64,000 nt of DNA from NCBI RefSeq assembly GCF_024679245.1, contig NC_090191.1:4915004-4979003 (forward strand), in the 5' to 3' direction. The DNA comes from Pseudorasbora parva (taxonomy: Eukaryota; Chordata; Actinopteri; Cypriniformes; Gobionidae). The notes under the pieces were generated by a model. That model had not been told where the DNA came from and ran no database searches. It saw only the letters and a list, made by a program, of their open reading frames with translations. Made by a program: the position numbers and the translations under genes. Numbering within the stretch: position 1 is the first letter of the stretch; each line of letters begins with the position of its first letter. Shown here piece after piece: positions 55,543-64,000 of the stretch.

Positions 55543-56850
55543 TCAGGTAGAGACTATAAAGAGGGTAGAGATCAGGTAGAGACTATAAAGAGGGTAGAGA
55601 TCAGGTAGAGACTATAAAGAGGGTAGAGATCAGGTAGAGACTATAAAGAGGGTAGAGATCAGGTAGAGACTATAAAGAGGGTAGAGATCGGGTAGAGACT
55701 ATAAAGAGGGTAGAGATCAGGTAGAGACTATAAAGAGGGTAGAGATCAGGTAGAGACTATAAAGAGCGTAGAGATCAGGTAGAGACTATAAAGAGGGTAG
55801 AGATCAGGTAGAGACTATAAAGAGGGTAGAGATCAGGTAGAGACTATAAAGAGGGTAGAGATCAGGTAGAGACTATAAAGAGCGTAGAGATCAGGTAGAG
55901 ATTATAAAGAGGGTAGAGATAAGGTAGAGAGACTATAAAGAGGGTAGAGATCGGGTAGAGACTATAAAGAGGGTAGAGATCGGGTAGAGACTATAAAGAG
56001 GGTAGAGATCAGGTAGAGAGACTATAAAGAGGGTAGAGATCAGGTAGAGACTATAAAGAGGGTAGAGATCAGGTAGAGACTATAAAGAGGGTAGAGCTCA
56101 GCTAGAGACTATAAAGAGGGTAGAGATCAGCTAGAGACTATAAAGAGGGTAGAGAGATCGGGTAGAGACTATAAAGAGGGTAGAGATCAGGTAGAGACTA
56201 TAAAGAGGGTTGAGATCAGGTAGAGACTATAAAGAGGGTAGAGATCAGGTAGAGACTATAAAGAGGGTAGAGATCAGGTAGAGACTATAAAGAGGGTAGA
56301 GAGGTCGGGTAGAGACTATAAAGAGGGTAGAGATCAGGTAGAGACTATAAAGAGGGTAGAGATCAGGTAGAGACTATAAAGAGCGTAGAGATCAGGTAGA
56401 GACTATAAAGAGGGTAGAGATCGGGTAGAGACTATAAAGATGGGTAGAGATCAGGTAGAGACTATAAAGAGGGTAGAGATCAGGTAGAGACTATAAAGAG
56501 GGCAGAGATCAGGTAGAGAGACTATAAAGAGGGTAGAGATCGGGTAGAGACTATAAAGAGGGTAGAGACTATAAAAAGGGTAGAGATCAGGTAGAGACTA
56601 TAAAGAGGGTAGAGATCAGGTAGAGAGACTATAAAGAGGGTAGAGATCGGGTAGAGACTATAAAGAGGGTAGAGACTATAAAGAGGGTAGAGATCAGGTA
56701 GAGACTATAAAGAGGGTAGAGACTATAAAGAGGGTAGAGATCGGGTAGAGACTATAAAGAGGGTAGAGATCAGGTAGAGACTATAAAGAGGGTAGAGATC
56801 AGGTAGAGACTATAAAGACGGTAGAGATCAGGTAGAGATGATAAAGAGGG
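55543..56850 (+). repeat. 29-bp minisatellite, about 45 units
   Basis: The unit AGGTAGAGACTATAAAGAGG GTAGAGATC repeats with little divergence. Variants include GGGTAGAG for AGGTAGAG, AGCGTAG for AGGGTAG, and shortened units lacking AGATCAGGT. Confidence 0.97.
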
Positions 56851-57153
56851 GGATCATTTATGATGAAGGGAGTCTGTCTCATTGATCGGGATTTTAAACT
56901 CCCAGCACAATATTCTTTTGAATAGCCTACAGGTTTTTTGTTATTTTTGTTTTTTTGGAGTTGGATATAACCAAAACACTTCTTTCAACATTTCTTTAAA
57001 ATTACTCTGACTGCCTACAACAGGTAACAAATTAAACTGATAACTTTCATAATAAGCATTAAAATATTCATAAAAAGCATTTTTTAAATAAAAGAATAAA
57101 AGTGGATCGATATTAATTAATTAAAAAAAAATTGTTGTAAAAAGATAAAGTCA

Positions 57154-58595
57154 GTGATGCAAAGCAAGGCAACCTTCCAAAAAATGACCTCAAGAAAGAG
57201 GAGCAACATTTGGATCCCCTTTGAGGAAATAGGACCAAGCAAAGCAAAGTGCAAACTGTGCAAAATAATGTATTTTCAGGGTCAGGAGGATCCACATAAA
57301 ATTTTAGGCGTCACCTACAAACAAAACACCCGACTGCCCTGCTCACACAAGTAGGGCAACAGAGTACAGATGAGTCAGTAGCACTCCCAGTCCCAGGTAG
57401 TGGTGACACCATTGAGACTGCTGCCACTGTTCAACCTCTCAGACCTGTAGCAGAGACAGATGTGCACGCTAACACATCTGTTCAGCACTATGTGAGACAG
57501 AGAGTTGACCCTGTCAAACAGAGTAAAGTGGATGATGAGCTCGTAAAAATGATTGCCCTTGACTTCCAACCCTTTTCCATTGTAACAGACAAAAGATTCT
57601 GCGCTTACACCAAGGCACTTGAGCCATCTTACACTCTTCCAAGCAGACAGACCATTTCAGCAACACTGTTGCCCCGAATGTATAGCTCAGTTAGAGCTAA
57701 GTTGAAGATTAAAGTGAACCATGCCTCTGCTGTATGTCTGAGAACTGACTGCTGGACGTCTTTAACCACAAATGGTTTTATGGCTGTGACCTGCCATTTC
57801 ATTGATCAGGATTTTAAACTGTCATCCTTCCTACTCGATTGTTTTTCATTTACAGAAAGGCACAGCTGAAGACATGGAAGCAGAACTCCAGAGAATCTGT
57901 GGAGAATGGGGCATTACTGATAAAGTCATTGCATGCGTATCTGATAATGCTAGCAACATAAAATCTGCAAATCGGAAGGCTGGATGGACACACTTGCCTA
58001 GCTTTGCCCACACTATAAAACTTATCGTGAGGGAAGGTTTAAAACATATTCAGGGGGTTGTGGTGAAGGTAAAAACTATTGCTGAGCACTTTCACAGGAG
58101 CACTATTGCATCAGAGCGTCTCAGAGCAACTCAGAGACAGGTGGGCTTTGAAGAGTTAAAGCTCAAACAAGATGTGGTTACAAGGTGGAACTCTACCTTC
58201 TACATGCTGCAAAGATTTTGGCAGCAAAAGGATGCCATCATTTCCACACTCGCCCTTGTCTGCCCCAGCTTGCCAACACTGACCACTGATGAGTGGGATA
58301 TTGTGAACAGAGCCTGCAAGATCTTAAGACCTTTAGAAGAAGTTACAGCTGAAATCAGTGCAGAAAGGTTTGTGCATTATAATATAAATTCATCTTTACA
58401 TTAATAAAACAAAATCTGATTTTTGATTCAATTTGACCCTATGCATTTTACATGTTTTATTTTATTATTATTTTTTGCTTCAATCGCAGGTATGTGACAG
58501 CATCTAAAGTTATTTTAATTGCAAGGGGGCTACAAAAAGTCATTCAGAAACAGCTTGAAAGTCTGACTGTCAATGACTCATTTCAGCTATGGTGA
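57154..58595 (+). pseudogene. hAT transposase with BED finger (ZBED-like), broken
   Basis: A BED-type start (MTSRKRSNIWIPFEEIG, KCKLCK) is followed by frame breaks near 57300 and 57860. The core then reads FSIVTDKRFCAYTKALEPSY, CLRTDCWTSLTTNGF (first catalytic Asp), ACVSDNASNIKSA (second Asp) and VVTRWNSTFYML, a hallmark of hAT enzymes. A possible intron (58368-58489) joins SAER to YVTASKVIL. The frame stops at 58593 where unrelated repeat begins, so the third catalytic acid and the C-terminal dimerisation domain are missing. It is a dead autonomous-type copy. Whether its relatives moved the non-autonomous hAT-type elements in this window is unknown. Confidence 0.88.
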
Positions 58596-58960
58596 ATTCA
58601 TTGGTGATGGGCAGACCGAGGCTTCGTGAAGCACTGAAACAGTTGAAGCAAATGTGCCGAAGCTTTGAAACAACACCCGACACCATGACGCCATCTAGTG
58701 CACACTGGCGTGTATTGATCTGAAAAAAAAAGTGAAAAAAACGTTTTTAACATCTGCCTGACAACTATTTGATTTTGTAACCTGTAGCCTCTTCATTGTA
58801 AATAACATGTTTTTTTGTTGTTGTTGTTTTTTAGTTGAGACCCCCTTTTACTGGGTCTTGCCGATCCTAGTTGACCCGCTCTGAGCGGGATTCGAACCGA
58901 CATTACCCTGCGCGGCGGCGGACAAATTAACAGTGACGCCAAAGACAGCCTTCTCTAATC
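58596..58960 (-). repeat. Repeat fragment and possible tRNA-derived SINE head
   Basis: 58610-58720 (GAGGCTTCGTGAAGCACTGA) resembles a common fish repeat. On the minus strand 58873-58897 carries GGTTCGAATCCCGCTCAGAG, a good B box, with TGGCGTCACTG about 40 bases upstream as a weak A box. No complete tRNA fold is evident. Confidence 0.4.
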
Positions 58961-61834
58961 TCGGTTGATGGAACGCTTTTTGAGGACACGGGCAAGTGTA
59001 TTTACATAGAAATCAATGTGAATACATTAAGATTTAAAATCAGAGACAAAAAACAATCTAATCTAATCTACCTGCTGTCATTTTATTTGCATCTCACAGA
59101 AAGTCCAAAAGCGGATTCGTAGAAGTAATACCCTGTCACGCTGGAACTGCAGCTGAAGGAAAATAATCGTTATGAGAGATGAAACGTGACGACGACAATC
59201 AGACGATTGCGACAATATATGCTTTGTGTGTTTTTCAAGCCATCTCAATGTAGGCTATTTATTGACAAAAAAGTAAAGCCTATCATATTAATAATGCAGC
59301 TTTTTTAATGTTTAGTATCTTCTGCTCACCAAGGCTGAATTTATTTAATCAAAAATAGTTAAAACAGTAATATTGTGAAATATTATTACAAATTAAAACC
59401 GCTTTTTTCCTGTGTGATCAAAGCTGAATTTATCATCATTACTGCAGTCTTCAGTGTCACATGATCCTTCACTAATCATTCTAATCATAAAAAAATAGGA
59501 GAATAATATTATATAGATTAGTGGTTATTGTTCAGCAGTGTATTTGATATTTTACCAAATTAAAAGCAAGAGATGCAATAAATTATATCGGTCCCAAAAA
59601 AAAATAAAAAATGGTATTACGACATTTCTGTCCCCTTTCACTTCTGAAAAGATGGCTACGCCCCTGGACAGCAGTGTCTAGATAACGCAAGATGCTAGTA
59701 CTGTAACAATAGGAAACTCCAAGTACCAAACAAAGGTTAATATTATTTTGTGTTACAAAATACAACCGTAGATACGTATGTCATACTACGTTAGTTTAGT
59801 TGCTTACAGATCGCTCACGTCCCCTTCTCCACCATATAAGTTTTAACGATCATCATTTGACAAGGCTTCTATTCATTTAGTAAAAAATATATATTTATAT
59901 TTTTGAGAACTGAAGTATGATGTTTTGCATGCTTGTATTAAGAGTACATCACCGCCACTGCGTAGACTACATTGTGACTAACGTTATATAAACATGCAAT
60001 ATCGTTGACTAAATGTCTAAAATTTCTAAAGTCTAAAATGTTGTTTAAAAAATAAAAACCTGAATAAAAAACACTGGTTTTGGGTTTGTCGGGGGGAAAG
60101 AAGAGAGTTCCAGCCTTCGTGCTTGCGGTTGCCAGATTTCAGTAATTTAAATTCCCCAATCAGAACTTTTCTGTGAAAACCTGTATACTAGCCGGTGTTT
60201 TACCTAAATCTGGCAACCATATGCACTCGAGCTCTCTCTCTAACACCAATAAACAAGTAAGCTGCATTTTATCAATCTCCATTTGAGATGGTCTTCTTAA
60301 AGTGTCATTCAGTCGGTCTGTGTTCTGTCTGGACTCACGAGCCGCTTCGCTGAACAACTGAACTTGTGTGAGCTGCTGAATTAAGCCAATCAGAGCAGAG
60401 CTCAGCATTAATATTAATGACCCTTCCAAATAAGAAAAAAACAGAGCATTACATCCTAGGGACAATTTCTAGGGTTGTAAATGAACCTGTAAAACTGTAT
60501 CTGGACCATGTTTGCCCTTAAATAAGCCACATAGCCTCTATGTAGATATCAGAGAACAATTTAACGTATTGTTTCAACTCATTCTAGGGCAACTTTGACA
60601 GCTGTCTGACTCGCAAAGATGGATAGTGACTGAAGTGAGGACAGTAGCTTTGCAACAGAGCGGTCATCTAAAGTAGAGGACTTTTCTCCCCCACCTTCAC
60701 CTGAAGTGGAGAACGGTGAAATGTCTGTAGACACAGAGCCTTATCAATCGAGCCACAGGCTCAAACTGTGTTAACTCCCGATGCTGACGATGCTCATTCA
60801 TTCATTCATTCATTCATTCATTCATTCATTCATTCATTCATTCATGCATGCTAGCAAAGCAGCAGTGCAAGAGAGAACGAGACCACTAACTAATCTATGA
60901 ACACTGAACAGTCAAATCCTTATACTGAATGCCACTAAAAAAAGCACAGGACCAATAAGTCCAAACCTAATAGCCTATTATAAACAGATTTCCTCAAGTA
61001 AAAGTTAGACTATATACGCCAGCACGTTACAGTATTGTTGTTCGTTACCACGGCAACCATTTGCATGTGAGGGTTTGTCTGAAAGCTTCTGAAAATTATC
61101 TGTAGGCATGACGAGGGGCAAAAATATCACAAGAAAAGCTTAACGTGTACTTACAACTGCATTATTTATCTGTATTTTCTTCATTAGGATGTGTAAAGCC
61201 AGTCTTCTACTTCATGTAACATGCCACTCATACTGGAGTGAAGCCGTTGTCATCATGTGATCACGGGAAAACATTTCTTATGGCGTGGTGTATACTATGG
61301 TGGATAGCTTGTGCCAGGGGCGTGGATAGTGAGCCGTTGGAAGTACCATCATACGTCACGATGCACCACAATGTCCAATAGGAAAATTCGACTGCAGTAG
61401 CCACCGTTCAACCTTAAGAGGGCAGCACTAAGATGTTTTTACACCATATATTATAGAATTAAAACACTTTATACCCAAATGTCAAAACATTAACTCGAAT
61501 CAATAAAGAGCATTAATAAAACCCCAGTCTTGCAGATCATTAACTAAAAAAAGTTGGTTAAGGGTTTAGTTGCCCTTTAATAATAAACGAACATTTGCAT
61601 AAAGCATGCATATTTGTCCATACCCATGTTGATTAGAGTATTAAATACTTGAAACATATTCATTTAAGATCAAATTACAACTGCTAAAAATGTGCAATTA
61701 AGTCGTGATTAATCGTGAGGCAACTCATGACAATCGTGCGATTAATCACGATTAAATATTTGAATCAATTGACAGTCCTATTTATTTTTTTCTTCTTTTA
61801 CAATCACTATTTCATTCATAGTGTCATAGTGCAC
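58961..61834. other. AT-rich spacer, no gene recognised
   Basis: Contains a tetranucleotide array (ATTC)n at 60797-60845 and several short open frames without domains. Splice-like signals exist but no coherent exon series. Confidence 0.5.
60797..60845 (+). repeat. (ATTC)n microsatellite
   Basis: About twelve uninterrupted ATTC units. Confidence 0.97.
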
Positions 61835-62354
61835 TAGCCTAGAAATTTAGACGCACCCTAGCGGCAGCAAATCTAATCTGCTGCGAGTGTCGTCTAGCAA
61901 ATCTCAATACACTTCTGAGCTGTAAAAACCAAACTCTGGTCGGGCCAATCACATTTTGTATAGAGTTGGTGGGCGGAGCCTAACATAATGACGGCCGAGT
62001 TGCGCTTGCGTGCTTCTAGTAAACACAGAAACTGGCGAACGCTGGTCTTTCGAATCAGCTTTGACTGCGACTGGCAGACTTGGAGTTAAGCTTTTCTCTG
62101 AGAAAAGAACACAGATCGGCACTGAAGACATTCTTAAAAAGGGAAGATGTGTTCAGAGTTTTTGCCGACCGGATACAGCGAATGTTTCATCTATCAACTC
62201 TGCTTCACCTTCGTTACTTTGGTTGGTTGTAGCGCTATCCTATCGCGTGCAGAGGGAGTTTGAAAGACAACGGTTTATCCCGCCCCTCGGATTGAGCTAT
62301 CAATGGTGAGTTTCCAGACCAAACATCTTGATGTGGGTCTGGCTTGTCAGGCTA
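61835..62354 (+). mobile_element. 520-bp TAGCCT-ended element with 8-9 bp TSD
   Basis: Starts TAGCCTAGAAATTTAGACGC, ends TGTCAGGCTA, flanked by ATAGTGCAC on both sides (61826-61834, 62355-62363). Relative of 28418-28967 and 837-1121. No coding capacity. Confidence 0.9.
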
Positions 62355-62489
62355 ATAGTGCACAGGAAACTAGGAGCATATGAGGATTAATCATTACTTG
62401 ATCATTTAATTATCTAATTAGCTTCAACACTGTTGTAGTATTACTTTTTTTACTCTGTAGATTGGACTCATAGACACAGAGCAAGTGTT

Positions 62490-62761
62490 AATTTAAAACT
62501 GAAGTTATGCTTATTGGTTCCTGTCATCAAATTTCAAAAGCTGGTTCCTTATCTTTGACTATTGATGGTTCTGTCTTGGCTACTCAAGCTAAAGTGAGGA
62601 ATTTTGGAGTTATTTTTGATACCAGGCTTTCATTTGATTCTTTTGTCCAGAGTACAGTTAAATCATCCTTTTTTCACCTTAGAAATATAGCTAGATTACG
62701 TCCTATGCTAAATTTCTCAGTAGCTGAAAAGCTGATAAATTCCTTTGTCATCTCTAGGATA
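62490..62761 (+). pseudogene. L2/CR1-type LINE RT C-terminal fragment
   Basis: Reads EVMLIGSCHQ, VRNFGVIFDTRLSFDS, SSFFHLRNIARLRPML and EKLINSFVISRI, the conserved region after the RT active site in these LINEs. It is cut at 62761 by the Tc1 element inserted at a TA. Confidence 0.88.
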
Positions 62762-63966
62762 CAGTGCCTTGCGAAAGTATTTGGCCCCCTTGAACGTTGC
62801 GACCTTTTGCCACATTGCAGGCTTCAAACATAAAGATATAAAACTGTAATCTAGTAATCCTGTGAAGAATAAACAACAAGTGGGACACAATCATGAAGTG
62901 GAATGAAATTTTAGATTTCAAACTTTTTTAACAAATCAAAAACTAAAAAATTGTTTCAGTGCAGCAAACTCTCTCCAGAAGTTCAGTGAGGATCTCTGAA
63001 TGATCCAATGTTGACTTAAATGACTAATGATGATAAATAGAATCCACCTGTGTGTAATCAAGTCTCTGTATAAATGCACCTGCACTGTGATAGTCTCAGA
63101 GGTCCGTTTAAAGCGCAGAGAGCATCATGAAGAACAAGGAACACACCAGGCAGGTCCGAGATACTGTTGTGGAGAAGTTTAAAGCCGGATTTGGATACAA
63201 AAAGATTTCCCAAACTTTAAACATCCCAAAGAGCACTGTACAAGCGATAATATTGAAATGGAAGGAGTATCAGACCACTGCAAATCTACCAAGACCTGGC
63301 CATCCCTCTAAACTTTCAGCTCATACAAGGAGAAGACTGATCAGAGATGCAGCCAAGAGGCCCATGATCACTCTGGATGAACTGCAGAGATCTACAGCTG
63401 AGGTAGGAGACTCTGTCCATAGGACAACAATCAGTCGTATACTGCACAAATCTGGCCTTTATGGAAGAGTGGCAAGAAGAAAGCCATTTCTTAAAGATAT
63501 CCCTAAAAAGTGTTGTTTAAAGTTTGCCACAAGCCACATGGGAGAGACACCAAACATGTGGAAGAAGGTGCTCTGGTCAGATGAAACCAAAATTGAACTT
63601 TTTGGCAACAATGCAAAACGTTATGTTTGGGGTAAAAGCAACACAGTTCATCACCATGAACACACCATCCCCACTGTCAAACATGGTGGTGGCAGCATCA
63701 TGGTTTGGGCCTGCTTTTCTTCAGCAGGGACAGGGAAGATGGTTAAAATTGATGGGAAGATGGATGGAGCCAAATACAGGACCATTCTGGAAGAAAACCT
63801 GATGGAGTCTGCAAAAGACCTGAGACTAGGACAGAGATTTGTCTTCCAACAAGACAATGATCCAAAACATAAAGCAAAATCTACAATGGAATGGTTCAAA
63901 AATAAACATATCCAGCTGTTAGAATGGCCAAGTCAAAGTCCAGACCTGAATCCAATCGAGAATCTC
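62762..63966 (+). mobile_element. Tc1/mariner element, 3' part lost
   Basis: Starts CAGTGCCTTGCGAAAGTATT directly after TA inside the LINE fragment. It continues with the 5' non-coding region and a transposase from 63127. Similarity to Tc1 transposase ends just after PIEN at about 63965, where CCACCAATCAGCTGGTGTGT, apparently from another repeat, begins. Confidence 0.88.
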
Positions 63967-64000
63967 CTCTCCACCAATCAGCTGGTGTGTGGTGAGCGTT
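63127..64000 (+). CDS. Tc1 transposase, open to the window edge
   Basis: The ATG at 63127 opens MKNKEHTRQVRDTVVEKFKA, and the frame stays open for 291 codons. The paired-like N-terminal domain has two helix-turn-helix parts (GYKKISQTLNIPKSTVQAII; TLDELQRS...HRTTISRILH). The DDE core shows Asp152 in LWSDETKIELFG, Asp243 in FQQDNDPKH and Glu278 in DLNPIENL, spacing DD34E. The GGGSIMVWACF motif is kept. These enzymes cut and paste DNA between TIRs at TA sites. The usual continuation after PIENLW is lost, with NLLSTNQLVCGER instead, so the last 60 or so residues are replaced and activity is doubtful. The stop lies outside the window. Confidence 0.88.
   Translation, partial: MKNKEHTRQVRDTVVEKFKAGFGYKKISQTLNIPKSTVQAIILKWKEYQTTANLPRPGHPSKLSAHTRRRLIRDAAKRPMITLDELQRSTAEVGDSVHRTTISRILHKSGLYGRVARRKPFLKDIPKKCCLKFATSHMGETPNMWKKVLWSDETKIELFGNNAKRYVWGKSNTVHHHEHTIPTVKHGGGSIMVWACFSSAGTGKMVKIDGKMDGAKYRTILEENLMESAKDLRLGQRFVFQQDNDPKHKAKSTMEWFKNKHIQLLEWPSQSPDLNPIENLLSTNQLVCGER

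Noticed and set aside
55543..56850. CRISPR-like look of a 29-bp repeat array
   Set aside because: The units are contiguous with no unique spacers and no cas genes, and the genome is eukaryotic. It is a minisatellite.
57154..58595. Functional domesticated ZBED gene
   Set aside because: Two frame breaks and loss of the C-terminal domain indicate a dead transposase rather than a host gene.
58850..58925. Genuine tRNA gene on the minus strand
   Set aside because: A B box is present but the upstream half does not fold into a cloverleaf with an anticodon stem; a SINE head is more likely.

Overview
The window looks like nuclear DNA of a teleost, most likely a cyprinid (zebrafish/carp relatives). 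The reasons are long AT-rich introns with GT..AG splice sites, a FiNZ-type C2H2 zinc-finger gene, a fish-style PRY-SPRY (B30.2) exon, and a dense, diverse transposon load (Ty3/gypsy, DIRS, L1-, L2- and I-like LINEs, Tc1/mariner, many hAT-type elements) plus long minisatellites. There are no bacterial features. Most of the sequence is repeat or uncharacterised spacer; host-like coding sequence is a small fraction.

Layout. 1-5.9 kb: AT-rich spacer, a 3.07-kb element with perfect 23-bp terminal inverted repeats that encloses two gene-like exons (3192-3415) and a 1.04-kb LTR-like insertion. 6.15-10.63 kb: a nearly full-length but broken Ty3/gypsy retrotransposon on the minus strand, with two LTRs, a 5-bp target duplication, a tRNA-Phe primer site, and integrase encoded before reverse transcriptase (Gmr1-like order). 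11.45-11.78 kb: a FiNZ exon whose 39-bp unit is repeated five times. 12.3-15.3 kb: a decayed L1-type LINE split by a hAT-type element with an 8-bp duplication. 15.8-18.2 kb: an apparently intact three-exon MADF/BESS gene. 18.9-20.6 kb: LINE fragments and a possible terminal exon.

21.0-32.0 kb holds the clearest host gene: a FiNZ C2H2 zinc-finger gene with a CRE-bearing promoter/leader exon, a FiNZ coding exon (21802) and a terminal exon with 21 fingers (30032-31971), of which 18 are three tandem copies of one six-finger block. Its 8-kb intron is full of MITEs and hAT-like elements. 33.5-44 kb: solo LTRs, TA-flanked TIR elements, and a DIRS retrotransposon copy (minus strand) interrupted by a hAT-type element and carrying an inverted gag duplication. 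44.2-44.8 kb: a PRY-SPRY exon on the minus strand.

47.4-54.6 kb is one nested stack: a solo LTR with a 5-bp duplication, split by a 6.7-kb TIR element that contains a 2.9-kb array of a 75-bp unit resembling the element's own end, and a further repeat that is itself split by a 1.25-kb insertion. 55.5-56.9 kb: a 29-bp minisatellite. 57.2-58.6 kb: a broken hAT transposase with a BED finger. 61.8-64 kb: a hAT-type element, an L2 fragment and, inside it, a Tc1 element whose transposase frame is open with its DD34E triad up to the window edge.

Biologically the window pairs a fast-evolving zinc-finger gene of a family associated with transposon repression with a dense set of transposons. The two FiNZ exons are rich in psi-K-x-E motifs, the consensus for SUMO attachment, and one has multiplied them. 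No wholly new system is proven. The strongest leads are the FiNZ motif expansion, the six-finger block triplication, the transposon-end-derived satellite and the TIR element enclosing gene-like exons.
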